64,000 nucleotides of DNA from Oceanospirillum sediminis. Its GTDB lineage: Bacteria; Pseudomonadota; Gammaproteobacteria; Pseudomonadales; Halomonadaceae. This document shows positions 1 through 8,935 of the stretch, one piece after another. Within the stretch, counting starts at the first letter, position 1. Each line of letters begins with the position of its first letter. The position numbers and the translations under genes are program-made. The stretch is taken from NCBI RefSeq assembly GCF_014164585.1, contig NZ_JACJFM010000003.1, positions 38,397 to 102,396 of the forward strand, written 5' to 3'. A model generated the notes under the pieces. That model was not told where the DNA came from, did not search any database, and saw nothing but the letters and a program-made list of their open reading frames with translations.

Positions 1-76
<76 letters not shown>

Positions 77-182
77 TCTTCTTTCAGCTTTATCCTTTCT
101 TATGAGAAGATGAGCAGCACACATCAAAAATGCCGCTGATAACTTAAAGCTTCACCAGCTGATCAGCAACGGCATACAGAAT

Positions 183-267
<85 letters not shown>

Positions 268-409
268 TCTTCTTTCAGCTTTATCTCTCCGTCAGGCTCT
301 CATCTAAAAAATAATTTTCAGATAGTTTGTTTTAGTCTTTGAATAAGTATTGGAATGCCCCGAACTTTTACTCAACGGGAGATAAGGTTTTATTATTATC
401 TGTATGATG

Positions 410-440
410 ATAATAAAAAAAGCCGGGAGTACCCGGCTTC
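410..440 (-). terminator. Rho-independent terminator of the first acyl-CoA dehydrogenase gene
   Basis: On the minus strand, GCCGGG and CCCGGC form a GC stem around a four-base loop and are followed by a run of seven T. It lies ~65 bp beyond the stop codon of the gene ending at 506. Confidence 0.9.
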
Positions 441-505
441 AATATTCCAAACGAGTCATGACAGTCTTACCGGTGTATTACCGGTAAGATGAATACCAGC
501 GGAAC

Positions 506-2302
506 TTATTCTCCGTAAAACAGCTCTTCCTCCAGATCCATCAGAGTGTCGGCACCGGCATTGACCTGAGCAGCCAGAGCAGCAGCTTCAGGCAGAATAC
601 GGGCAAAGAAGTAGTTCGCTACTTTTACTTTGGCACTGTAGAAGCCACTGGTATCTGCTTCTGCTTTTGGTGCTGCAACGGCAACCATGCGAGCCCATAA
701 GTAGGCGTATGTCACAAGGCCGAACAGATCCAGATAGTTCTGTGAGGCTGCCCCCACTTCTGCCGGATTATCTTTAGCACGGGTGATGACATTGCCAGTC
801 ACTTGCATCAGTGTTTCAAGAGAAGCTCCCAGTTTTTCCAGGTAGGGCTGAACAGCGGCATTATCTGAATTGGATTCGATGAAGTCCTGAATATCCTGGG
901 CGAATAATTTCAGGTATTCCCCATTATTCGATACGACCTTACGCCCCATCAGGTCCAGCGCCTGAATACCATTGGTTCCTTCGTAGATCTGTGCGATACG
1001 GGCATCACGTACATACTGTTCTGCACCCCACTCACGAATATAACCCTGACCGCCGTATATCTGCTGAGCGGTAATCGTACAGTCCAGACCACGATCGGTC
1101 AGATAGGATTTAGCAACCGGTGTCAGCAAGGCAACCAGTGCTGCAGCTTTCTTACGGGTCGCTTCATCTTCATGATATTTTGAGGTATCCAGTTGCATGG
1201 CTACATAAGACGCAAAGGCTCGGCCTGCTTCATTGAAGGCGCGAACATTCAGTGCCATACGACGTACATCCGGGTGTACAAGGATGTTATCCGCTGCTTT
1301 TTCAGGGTATTTTGCTCCGCCTGGCGCACGGCTCTGAATACGCTCCTGTGCGAAGTCCATCGCGCTCTGATAAGCGACTTCACCCAGTCCCAGTCCCTGA
1401 ATGCCAATTGACAGGCGTTCGTAGTTCATCATGGTAAACATGCAGGCCAGGCCTTTATTGGGTTCGCCAATCATCCAGCCCTGAGCACCGTCAAAGTTCA
1501 TAACGCAGGTCGCTGAACCCTTGATTCCCATTTTGTGCTCAATGGAGCCGCAGAAGGCGGGGTTGCGCTCACCCAGAGAACCGTCTTCATTAATCAGGAA
1601 CTTTGGCACCATAAACAGAGAGATACCACGAGAGCCTGCCGGGGCATCTGGCAGTTTGGCCAGTACCAGGTGGATAATATTGTCACACAGGTCGTGCTCA
1701 CCACCGGTAATAAAGATTTTTGTGCCTGAGACTTTATAGGAGCCATCTGCATTGGGTTCTGCTTTTGTGCGGATCAGGCCCAGATCTGTACCTGAATGCG
1801 GTTCTGTCAGGCACATAGTACCCAGCCAGCGGCCTTCATACATGGCTGGCAGCAGCTGTTCTTTCATCGCCTCATCAGCATGGTTGTCCAGGCACAGTGC
1901 GGCACCGCTGTTCAGGGCAGGATAAAGAGCAAAAGAAGCATTGGCTGAATACAGCATCTCTTCAAACAGTACGGTCAGCATCTTAGGCATGCCCTGACCA
2001 CCCATTTCAGGATTACCCCCCAGTCCCATCCAGCCGCTTTCGGCCATCAGGTTGTAAGCGTCTTTAAAACCGGCTGGAGTGGTGACATCTCCGTCACTGA
2101 ATTGACAGCCTTCTTCATCACCGGTGCGGTTCAGAGGAAATAACTCATTTTCCGTAACCTTTGCACCTTCTTCCAGGATCGCATCAACCAGGTCAGGGGT
2201 GACTTCCTGAGTAGCAGGCATGGCTGCCCATAGTTTGTCTGCTTCAAAAACTTCATTCAGTACAAAGCGCATATCTCGCAAAGGGGCTTTATATTTGGCC
2301 AT
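506..2302 (-). CDS. Acyl-CoA dehydrogenase, large FadE1/FadE2 (DmdC-like) type
   Basis: This is an FAD-dependent acyl-CoA dehydrogenase of 598 residues, the large type with an extra C-terminal domain found in Pseudomonas FadE1/FadE2 and in DmdC (3-methylmercaptopropionyl-CoA dehydrogenase). It introduces a trans-2 double bond into acyl-CoA. The CLTEPHSGTDLGL flavin/substrate segment and the catalytic-Glu motif YEGTNGIQ (Glu near residue 438) are visible. The ATG at 2302 is preferred over an upstream in-frame one because a strong CGGAGG ribosome site precedes it and the N-terminus MAKYKAPLRD matches the paralogue at 2686-4491. Chain-length specificity cannot be read from sequence. Confidence 0.9.
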   Translation of the reverse strand: MAKYKAPLRDMRFVLNEVFEADKLWAAMPATQEVTPDLVDAILEEGAKVTENELFPLNRTGDEEGCQFSDGDVTTPAGFKDAYNLMAESGWMGLGGNPEMGGQGMPKMLTVLFEEMLYSANASFALYPALNSGAALCLDNHADEAMKEQLLPAMYEGRWLGTMCLTEPHSGTDLGLIRTKAEPNADGSYKVSGTKIFITGGEHDLCDNIIHLVLAKLPDAPAGSRGISLFMVPKFLINEDGSLGERNPAFCGSIEHKMGIKGSATCVMNFDGAQGWMIGEPNKGLACMFTMMNYERLSIGIQGLGLGEVAYQSAMDFAQERIQSRAPGGAKYPEKAADNILVHPDVRRMALNVRAFNEAGRAFASYVAMQLDTSKYHEDEATRKKAAALVALLTPVAKSYLTDRGLDCTITAQQIYGGQGYIREWGAEQYVRDARIAQIYEGTNGIQALDLMGRKVVSNNGEYLKLFAQDIQDFIESNSDNAAVQPYLEKLGASLETLMQVTGNVITRAKDNPAEVGAASQNYLDLFGLVTYAYLWARMVAVAAPKAEADTSGFYSAKVKVANYFFARILPEAAALAAQVNAGADTLMDLEEELFYGE

Positions 2303-2623
2303 AGAAACTTTTCCTCCGGATTTCAGTGTCCTGCTCGGAATCTTAAAAATACCGCTGACGTAACAATAGCAGGGTGCGACCATATCTTTGATTGCAGTCA
2401 TACTACTTGAAGAAAGTAACGGGCATCTACAGGGTTGTGTGACCCATGAGTTCAGATTTTATGGGGCTTTCAGGGCTGATGTTCAGGTATATCAGAGCTG
2501 GTGCGGGCTTCAGAAATGTCAATATATCGCGATGCAGCAATAAGTCTGATACAGTCAATTCAGTTGATTATGTGTAATTGCCAAAGGACTGGATGCTGAA
2601 TAATCTGAGGCAGATCATTCCGG

Positions 2624-2649
2624 AGAAAAAAGCGGGCCATCAGGCCCGC
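2624..2649 (-). terminator. Rho-independent terminator of the second acyl-CoA dehydrogenase gene
   Basis: GCGGGCC and GGCCCGC form a 7-bp stem with loop ATCA, followed on the minus strand by a T-rich tract. It separates the two paralogous genes, so each is probably its own transcription unit. Confidence 0.88.
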
Positions 2650-2685
2650 CAGAAATATGCACGATTCGATTTAAATCAGCAGCGA

Positions 2686-4491
2686 TCAGATTTCAAAGCC
2701 TGCACCAAACTGATCTTCTTCCATTGCCATCAGACTATCGCCACCCTGTGCAATGGTTGCTGCCAGTGTCTGGGTACGTGGGAACAGCTTGCTGAAGTAG
2801 AACTGAGCTGTGGCCAGCTTGCCTTTATAGAAAGCTTCTTCTGTTGTGCCTGCAGCCAGGGCTTCCTGTGCTACTTTAGCGGCTTTTGCCCAGAAATAAC
2901 CCAGAGTGACATAACCGGAGTACATCAGGTAGTCCACAGAAGCGGCACCGACTTCATCGCGGTTCTGCATCGCTTTCATGCCAATTTGCATGGTGATATC
3001 GCCCCATTCTTTGTTGGCTTTTGCCAGAGGTGCGATCAGTGCTGCCAGTTCTTCGTTGCCTTCTTCTGCCTGGCAGAATTTGTGTACCTGTTTGGTGAAT
3101 TTACGCAGGCTTTCACCCTGATTCATCAGAATCTTACGGCCCAGCAGATCCAGAGCCTGAATTCCTGTGGTACCTTCATACAGCAGGGTAATGCGGGCAT
3201 CACGTACAAACTGCTCCATACCCCATTCGTGGATAAAGCCGTGACCACCAAAGCACTGCAGACCCTGGTTGGTTGATTCAAAGCCTGCCTCCGTCAGGAA
3301 GGCTTTTACGATAGGCGTCAGCAGTCCCAGCAGGTCGTCAGCATCTTTGGCTTCTTCACCACCAGCTGAGACCTGATCAATCAGTTGGGCTGTGTAGTAA
3401 ATCAGTGCGCGACCACCTTCCGCAAAAGCTTTCTGTGTCAGCAGCATACGACGTACATCAGGGTGCACGATGATTGGGTCTGCTGGTTTTTCAGGCGCTT
3501 TAGGGCCATTCAGAGAGCGCATCTGCAGGCGATCGCGGGTATAGGCCAGAGAGTTCTGGTAAGCCACTTCTGTCAGGCCCAGACCCTGAATACCCACACC
3601 GATACGAGCGGCATTCATCATCACGAACATATAGGACAAGCCTTTATTCGGCTCGCCGATGATATAGCCTTTGGCCTCATCAAAATTCATGACGCAGGTG
3701 CTATTACCGTGGATGCCCATCTTATGTTCGATGGAGCCACACTGTACACCATTGCGCTCACCCGGTTCACCGTTAGCATCCGGAGTGAATTTAGGTACGA
3801 TAAACAGAGAAATACCTTTAGAACCTTCTGGTGCATCAGGTAATTTAGCCAGCACCAGGTGTACGATATTATCAGACATATCGTGCTCACCGGCAGAGAT
3901 AAAGATCTTGGTGCCGCTGACAGAGAAACTGCCATCTGCCTGAGGTTCGGCTTTAGTGCGAATCAGACCCAGGTCGGTACCACAGTGGGGTTCTGTCAGG
4001 CACATAGTACCAGTCCAGCTACCTTCAACCATTTTAGTCAGATAAGTCTGCTTCTGTTCTTCTGTACCATGATGCTGCAGAGCGTCCATAGCACCGTGAG
4101 ACAGGCCCGGATACATGCCCCAGGACAGGTTAGATGAACAGATCATTTCATTCAGTACCATGCCCAGAGACTGGGGCAGGCCCTGACCACCATAGGTGGT
4201 ATCCTGAGTCATGGATGGCCAGCCACCCTCAACAAACTGCTGATAAGCTTCCTTAAAGCCTTCAGGCGTGGTGACTTCACCGTCGTTATGCTGACAGCCC
4301 TGGGTATCGCCGCTCTGATTCAGAGGTGTCAGAACCTCTTCTGCGAATTTTGCACCTTCTTCCAGAATTGCATTGATGATCTCTGGTGAAGCCTCATCGC
4401 CATTGGGTAGCTGTGAATAGTGAGCCGGGAAGTCCAGCATTTCATCCATTACAAAGCGGATATCACGTAGGGGAGCTTTATATGTTGGCAT
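2686..4491 (-). CDS. Acyl-CoA dehydrogenase, large FadE1/FadE2 (DmdC-like) type, paralogue
   Basis: This 601-residue acyl-CoA dehydrogenase is clearly paralogous to the 506-2302 product; both begin M-x-x-YKAPLRD and keep CLTEPHxGTDLGL and YEGTxGIQ. The catalytic Glu is near residue 438, and the C-terminal extension is typical of the ~600-residue family. The role is the first oxidation step of beta-oxidation of fatty or other acyl-CoA esters. GAGG lies a few bases before the ATG. A palindromic PsrA-type operator ~85 bp upstream suggests fatty-acid-responsive repression. The gene is flanked by terminators and is probably monocistronic. Confidence 0.92.
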   Translation of the reverse strand: MPTYKAPLRDIRFVMDEMLDFPAHYSQLPNGDEASPEIINAILEEGAKFAEEVLTPLNQSGDTQGCQHNDGEVTTPEGFKEAYQQFVEGGWPSMTQDTTYGGQGLPQSLGMVLNEMICSSNLSWGMYPGLSHGAMDALQHHGTEEQKQTYLTKMVEGSWTGTMCLTEPHCGTDLGLIRTKAEPQADGSFSVSGTKIFISAGEHDMSDNIVHLVLAKLPDAPEGSKGISLFIVPKFTPDANGEPGERNGVQCGSIEHKMGIHGNSTCVMNFDEAKGYIIGEPNKGLSYMFVMMNAARIGVGIQGLGLTEVAYQNSLAYTRDRLQMRSLNGPKAPEKPADPIIVHPDVRRMLLTQKAFAEGGRALIYYTAQLIDQVSAGGEEAKDADDLLGLLTPIVKAFLTEAGFESTNQGLQCFGGHGFIHEWGMEQFVRDARITLLYEGTTGIQALDLLGRKILMNQGESLRKFTKQVHKFCQAEEGNEELAALIAPLAKANKEWGDITMQIGMKAMQNRDEVGAASVDYLMYSGYVTLGYFWAKAAKVAQEALAAGTTEEAFYKGKLATAQFYFSKLFPRTQTLAATIAQGGDSLMAMEEDQFGAGFEI

Positions 4492-4574
4492 AACGACCTC
4501 AGCATTTTTCTGTTCTTGTATGGAAGAAGTTTAGCTTGCCATTGGATATTCAACAGGATGTGTCAGCAAACTAA

Positions 4575-4592
4575 TTCAAACGTATGTTTGAA
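4575..4592. promoter_or_regulatory. Palindromic operator resembling a PsrA/FadR-type fatty-acid regulator site
   Basis: TTCAAAC and GTTTGAA form a perfect 7-bp inverted repeat around four bases. The CAAAC-N4-GTTTG core fits the published form of the Pseudomonas PsrA (TetR family) operator. It lies upstream of the 2686-4491 acyl-CoA dehydrogenase, a plausible beta-oxidation target. No psrA gene is in the window. Confidence 0.6.
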
Positions 4593-4662
4593 AGTTAAAG
4601 TGCATAGAGAGCTGAGTCAAGGAAAATTTCATTTTTCAGATAAAGTAAATCAGACTGAAATG

Positions 4663-4688
4663 AAAAAAAGCCCGAAGGTTCCGGGCTT
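4663..4688 (-). terminator. Rho-independent terminator of the metalloprotease-like gene
   Basis: GCCCG and CGGGC form a stem, extended by flanking A-T pairs. A run of seven T follows on the minus strand, ~35 bp after the stop codon at 4725. Confidence 0.85.
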
Positions 4689-4724
4689 TAATTGTATTAT
4701 TTCCGAAGTTATCAGGTGGCTGGT

Positions 4725-5507
4725 TTATGCTGAGGTGGTCAGTTGTTGCCCCGGATCCTCAGGTGGAAAGCTTAGACCCAGTGTGTCAAATTTGCTCTGT
4801 AACTGCTGAGCCTTTGAGGGTGCGGGATTCTGTTGCTGGAACACTGAGGCAACAAATTGCTGTGGCAGACTTAAACCAAAAGCAAAACTCTTAGGCTTGT
4901 TCTGATCCTCTGAGGCAGGTGTATTATCTGTGCTATCCCCAGACAAACCGACAGATGAAGCGCGGGTATCTTCTGAATCGCTATCAACGGGTTCTGCTTT
5001 TTGTGCTTCATCTGCTTTATCAGTTTCCCGTGTTGCTTTGGCTTCTTCTGTCTGAATAACACGCAGCTCTACACGAGCTTCATTACCCATTTCACGGGCT
5101 TCACCAGCAACTTTCTGGTCCTGAGGAGAGGGCTGTACCGGAGCCAGTGCTGCTTTTTCAACGACATCTGCTTTGACAATAGTCGCTTTAGGGTTGCCTT
5201 CAACCGGGGAAGCATCAATGTTGACATGGCCGCCAATAGCATACTCTTTGCCGTCAGGACCTTCTGTCAGATCATACTCAGGTGCAGAGGCATACTTGCC
5301 ACCGACGTTTGAGTGGGCTTCTTCATGTGCTCTGACCTCAGCATCACGTTTGCTGAGTTGAGAAATGACCTTCTGTTTCTCTCTCTCCAGCTGTCGCGCT
5401 TCGCGTTGATCGGAACCAGGTTCGACTTGCTGTTGCTTCTCTTTTTGCTGGTAATCCTGAACGAGGCGACTGTAGCTGGAGGATCTGGAAATGGTAGTCG
5501 GGTCCAT
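4725..5507 (-). CDS. Putative metalloprotease, CJM1_0395/SprA-related family
   Basis: This 260-residue protein has an HExxH-type motif (HEEAH, near residue 60). It is followed by GGKYASAPEYDLTEGPDGKEYAIGG-like sequence and a VNID segment, the conserved core of the CJM1_0395/SprA-related family annotated as putative metalloproteases. The N-terminal third is charged and helical (Gln/Glu/Lys/Arg rich), and the C-terminal third is low complexity. No signal peptide is seen. The start at 5507 is chosen because CGGAGG precedes it. Terminators on both sides make it a single-gene unit beside cheR. The substrate is unknown and proteolytic activity is inferred only from the motif. Confidence 0.75.
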   Translation of the reverse strand: MDPTTISRSSSYSRLVQDYQQKEKQQQVEPGSDQREARQLEREKQKVISQLSKRDAEVRAHEEAHSNVGGKYASAPEYDLTEGPDGKEYAIGGHVNIDASPVEGNPKATIVKADVVEKAALAPVQPSPQDQKVAGEAREMGNEARVELRVIQTEEAKATRETDKADEAQKAEPVDSDSEDTRASSVGLSGDSTDNTPASEDQNKPKSFAFGLSLPQQFVASVFQQQNPAPSKAQQLQSKFDTLGLSFPPEDPGQQLTTSA

Positions 5508-5608
5508 AACACGCCTCCGGGGAAAGTAGCTATTTTTATTTATTATGACGTATTTTTTTACGAAGTTCCTAGCATTTTTTTTGTCATTAGTCACTATAAA
5601 ACAGGCAT

Positions 5609-5646
5609 AAAAAAACCTGCTTAATTAATTAAAAGCAGGTTTTTTA
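5609..5646. terminator. Bidirectional terminator-like hairpin
   Basis: AAAAAACCTGCTT and AAGCAGGTTTTTT form a long stem around AATTAATTAA. The A-tract on one side and T-tract on the other allow termination in both directions. It lies between the cheR stop codon and the promoter region of the metalloprotease-like gene. Confidence 0.85.
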
Positions 5647-5676
5647 ATAAAAACAAGAAGTTGTATCAGGCTTAGC

Positions 5677-6525
5677 TTACTTTGCCCGGTAAATAATGCC
5701 TGGTCTGCACTGAACCATTTCATACATGTCTGGCATATTACTCAGTGCTTCTGATGCTCCAAGGAACAGGTAGCCACCAGGCTTTAATACACCATGAATT
5801 CTGGTCAGAATGTCTTTTTTCAGATCTGCAGAGAAGTAAATCAGTACATTACGGCAAAACACAATATCAAATTTTCCCAGCATAGAGTAACTGTGCAACA
5901 GGTTCATCGGACGAAAATCGACGCGTCGCTTGATATCCGGTTTGACGGCCCACTTACCATCACCTGTTTGCTGGAAGAAGCGCGTCAGGCGTTCCTGAGA
6001 TAATCCCCGTCCCAGGGCCAGCATCTCATATTCACCGCTTTTAGCTGTATTCAGAACAGTGGATGAAATATCAGTTGCTACAATACGCTCACCTGCTCTG
6101 AAGGCTCCCGGGTTTTTCTGCCTGAACTCATCCAGAATCATACTGATTGAATAAGGTTCCTGCCCCGTTGAACAAGCTGCAGACCAGATCTTTAACTGTT
6201 GTCCGCCCAGAGATTGACTTAATTCCGGGAGTAGCTGGTTCTGCAGAATGTTAAAAGGATGAATATCGCGAAACCAGAGTGTTTCATTGGTTGTCATCGC
6301 ATCGACTACAGCTTCTTTCAGGCCTGATCTCGGGTGTGCCTGAATGGCTTTTGTCAGTTCACCCAGAGTACTCATGCCGTGCTGAGCCATGATTTTGTTC
6401 AGCCGACTGGTCACAAGATATTGCTTGTTGTCTCCCAGCAGAATTCCGCAGGCATCCTGCAGAAATTTGCGAAAGGCATCGTAATCTTGTGACCCTATGG
6501 TTCTAACGGTTGACATTCCTTGCAC
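5677..6525 (-). CDS. cheR: Chemotaxis protein methyltransferase CheR
   Basis: CheR methylates glutamates on chemoreceptors using S-adenosylmethionine. The 282-residue product has the N-terminal all-alpha CheR domain, then the SAM-binding methyltransferase domain with SAACSTGQEPYS, VATDIS and FCRNVLIYF motifs. The GTG at 6525 and an ATG three codons later (6516) are both possible; AAGGA directly abuts the ATG, so the GTG is slightly favoured by spacing. It follows cheV by ~105 bp on the same strand with no terminator between them, so the two probably form an operon. Confidence 0.95.
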   Translation of the reverse strand: MQGMSTVRTIGSQDYDAFRKFLQDACGILLGDNKQYLVTSRLNKIMAQHGMSTLGELTKAIQAHPRSGLKEAVVDAMTTNETLWFRDIHPFNILQNQLLPELSQSLGGQQLKIWSAACSTGQEPYSISMILDEFRQKNPGAFRAGERIVATDISSTVLNTAKSGEYEMLALGRGLSQERLTRFFQQTGDGKWAVKPDIKRRVDFRPMNLLHSYSMLGKFDIVFCRNVLIYFSADLKKDILTRIHGVLKPGGYLFLGASEALSNMPDMYEMVQCRPGIIYRAK

Positions 6526-6630
6526 TCACTTAAACAGTGTTACTCTTAAAATAAAGCTTACCACATATTAGAAAAAAACCAGTGTCATCTTTTCATTAAA
6601 CCTAGGCCTCCAGTATCAGAAGCGTTGAAA

Positions 6631-7578
6631 TTACACTGGTTCAATATGCTGGTCTTCAATCGCTTTAATACGATTAACCACTTTTCTGGCCAGTTCGTCT
6701 GCATCATATTTTGCCAGAAAATCGTCTGCTCCGACCCGCTTAACCATAGCCTCATTAAATATGCCACTTAGAGATGTATGAAGCAGAATATCCAGCTGGT
6801 TCAGTTCAGGGTGGGCTCTTAGCTCTGTGGTCAGTGTATAGCCATCCATCTCAGGCATTTCGATGTCTGAAATAATCATCAATATTTCATCATTAACATC
6901 TTTGCCGGATTCAACCAGGGCTTCCAGAAAGGTCAGAACCTCTTTACCATTTTCCAGGCCTATGGTCTGAACTCCGACTTCTTCCAGGCAGCGAATAACC
7001 TGATTCCGGGCGACAGATGAATCATCGACAACAACCACATTGTATGTGGAAGCAACCAGTTTCAGAGTATCGTCAACAACACCTTTACTGATACGTTCAT
7101 TAACCGGATGAACTTCTGAAATCACTTTTTCCACATCAATGATTTCAATCATAGTGTTGTTAAGTTCGGTCACTGCAGTCAGATAATTATCTTTGCCTGT
7201 GGCTGGTGGTGGTGGGTGTACATCTTTCCAGTTCAGGTTCACTATCTTGTCAACTTTGCTTACAAGAAAACCCTGGGTTACTCTGTTGTACTCAGTAACA
7301 ATGACGACATTTTCCCGGGTATCAGGTAAAGCTCCCATACCGATCGCCTGGCTCAGATCAATTACGGATATTGTTTCCCCTCTGATGTTTGCTACACCAC
7401 GCACAATAGGATTGTGCTGCGGTAAACTGTTCAAAACAGGGCAAGGCAGGATTTCTTTGACCTTGAATACGTTAATTCCGTAACTCTGGCGTCCTTTCAG
7501 GTGAAACAGTAGAAGCTCCATGCGGTTTCCGCCAACCAGCTGTGCTCGTTCTGCCAGTCGACCTGCTTGTTGATTCAT
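6631..7578 (-). CDS. cheV: Chemotaxis coupling protein CheV (CheW domain + receiver)
   Basis: This 315-residue protein has an N-terminal CheW-like domain (residues ~15-160; GVANIRGETISVIDL) that couples receptors to CheA. A C-terminal receiver domain (~185-310) carries the phospho-acceptor in the ISDIEMPEMDG motif. CheV is thought to act in receptor coupling and adaptation. It diverges from flgA across ~155 bp, and cheR follows it, an arrangement common in Pseudomonas and Vibrio flagellar loci. Confidence 0.96.
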   Translation of the reverse strand: MNQQAGRLAERAQLVGGNRMELLLFHLKGRQSYGINVFKVKEILPCPVLNSLPQHNPIVRGVANIRGETISVIDLSQAIGMGALPDTRENVVIVTEYNRVTQGFLVSKVDKIVNLNWKDVHPPPPATGKDNYLTAVTELNNTMIEIIDVEKVISEVHPVNERISKGVVDDTLKLVASTYNVVVVDDSSVARNQVIRCLEEVGVQTIGLENGKEVLTFLEALVESGKDVNDEILMIISDIEMPEMDGYTLTTELRAHPELNQLDILLHTSLSGIFNEAMVKRVGADDFLAKYDADELARKVVNRIKAIEDQHIEPV

Positions 7579-7596
7579 AAAAAGGGCTCACTGTAT

Positions 7597-7624
7597 TAAA
7601 GTGTGGCAGGAAGTTTAACGATAA
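7597..7624 (+). promoter_or_regulatory. Possible sigma-28 (FliA) type promoter before flgA
   Basis: TAAAGTGT and AACGATAA are separated by 12 bases, one more than the usual 11 for the FliA consensus TAAAGTTT/GCCGATAA. It would leave a leader of ~100 nt to flgA. The long spacer and imperfect -10 element make this tentative. Confidence 0.3.
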
Positions 7625-7732
7625 CCGGGGTACAGATTACCATTTAATCCGGGTGATTCAGAACTATATCCATGGATTCTTTGTCTGTAATGACAATTAT
7701 CTAAAAAAGATTACGAGATACTTACATTTAAT

Positions 7733-8464
7733 ATGATTAATGTGAAGCAGCTGATTTCTGACCGGTGTCCACTGAGGCAGGTGATGAGTGCTTTTGTGCT
7801 TGTTGTGCTGGCGTCAGTAAGTTACGCAAAAGAAACGGAGTCGCATGAGGAATTGAGTCGCCAGATCCATGAATTTCTGGAAACAGAACTGAAACAGTCC
7901 GGTGCAGAGCGTTATGATATTGCTATTGGCCGCATTGATCCCAGATTGAAACTGGCACAATGCCAGCAACCGGTTCAGGTCAGCTTTCTGGGGAAAAAAC
8001 GCTTATCCGGGAAAGTGAATGTAAGACTAGACTGTAATGCTCCAACCTGGAGTATTTTTGTTCCCAGTGAGATAAAGCTGACCGAACGTATTGTCGTGAG
8101 CACTGTCAGCTTGCCCCGAGGAACCAGAATACAGGCGTCGCAGGTTCGTCTTCAGGTAACTGAGACTTCTTCTCTGCACTACACTTATTTCAAAGATCTG
8201 GCACAGGTTGTCGGGACGACCACTACGCGACCTGTCCAGTCTGGTGATGTTATTTTCACTAATATGATTAAGGCCTCTAATGCTGTGCATAAAGGGGATA
8301 ATGTGGTGATTCGGGCCGTTGCGGGAAGTCTGGCTGTCAGAATGCAGGGGACAGCGTTACAGGACGGGACAATAGGGAAGCAGATACAGGTGCGAAATAA
8401 CCAGTCTCAGCGTATAATAAGGGCAATTGTGACCGGAGCCGGTCATGTTGAAGTGCCTATGTAA
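7733..8464 (+). CDS. flgA: Flagellar basal body P-ring formation chaperone FlgA
   Basis: FlgA is a periplasmic chaperone for assembly of the FlgI P-ring. The 243-residue product has an N-terminal Sec signal peptide (hydrophobic MSAFVLVVLASVSYA, cleavage likely before KE) and a C-terminal SAF domain. That domain includes LPRGTRIQASQV and VHKGDNVVIRA segments typical of FlgA. It starts the plus-strand set flgA-flgM-flgN-ycgR. The ribosome site is weak for this start; the signal peptide supports a start at or near it. Confidence 0.93.
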   Translation: MINVKQLISDRCPLRQVMSAFVLVVLASVSYAKETESHEELSRQIHEFLETELKQSGAERYDIAIGRIDPRLKLAQCQQPVQVSFLGKKRLSGKVNVRLDCNAPTWSIFVPSEIKLTERIVVSTVSLPRGTRIQASQVRLQVTETSSLHYTYFKDLAQVVGTTTTRPVQSGDVIFTNMIKASNAVHKGDNVVIRAVAGSLAVRMQGTALQDGTIGKQIQVRNNQSQRIIRAIVTGAGHVEVPM

Positions 8465-8506
8465 ATGCAGAATATGTATCTGAAAAACATAGTGCGTTAT
8501 GCCCGG

Positions 8507-8535
8507 AAAAAGGGTAAAAGGGTCGATGCCGGTAA
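8507..8535 (+). promoter_or_regulatory. Possible FliA-dependent promoter before flgM
   Basis: GCCGGTAA at 8528-8535 matches the FliA -10 element at seven of eight bases. The matching -35 region is only an A-rich stretch, not a clear TAAA at the right distance. flgM is often FliA-dependent in related bacteria, which is the main support. Confidence 0.3.
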
Positions 8536-8621
8536 TCATATAGCATTTTTTTGTTAAAGTATTTTTCTGTTGTGCCGATAAATGACACTAACAAATTCTT
8601 TGATGAATGAGGTCAGTACAC

Positions 8622-8927
8622 ATGGCTATTGATATGAACAGCCTGTCTGGCGGTCTTCAGGGTGGGCGAGTCAGGAATACTGGTGGTACAGTAAATCGGG
8701 ATGATGTTTCAAAAAATACATCTCCTCCTCCGGCGAACCAGAGTTCAAAAGAAGATAGTGTCAGAATCAGTGATGAGGCGATGCGTCTGAGTAATAGTGC
8801 TCAGTCATCTCCCGAAATTGATCAGGATAAAGTAAATGCGGTTAAAGCAGCTATTGATGATGGCAGTTTTAACATAGATTATCAGGCGCTGGCGAAAAAC
8901 ATTATTCAGTTTGAGTCTGAGCTGTGA
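8622..8927 (+). CDS. flgM: Anti-sigma-28 factor FlgM
   Basis: FlgM binds and inhibits FliA (sigma-28) until the hook is finished and FlgM is exported. The 101-residue product has the disordered, polar N-terminal half and a C-terminal sigma-binding region (VNAVKAAIDDGSFNIDYQAL) typical of the family. The ATG at 8622 is chosen because GAGG precedes it at a suitable distance and MAIDMN is the usual N-terminus. flgN starts 8 bp after the stop. Confidence 0.93.
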   Translation: MAIDMNSLSGGLQGGRVRNTGGTVNRDDVSKNTSPPPANQSSKEDSVRISDEAMRLSNSAQSSPEIDQDKVNAVKAAIDDGSFNIDYQALAKNIIQFESEL

Positions 8928-8935
8928 GGTAGCCC

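Noticed and set aside
2578-3276. Open frame on the plus strand opposite the second acyl-CoA dehydrogenase
   Set aside because: Cys/His/Phe-rich shadow of a conserved gene with no family resemblance.
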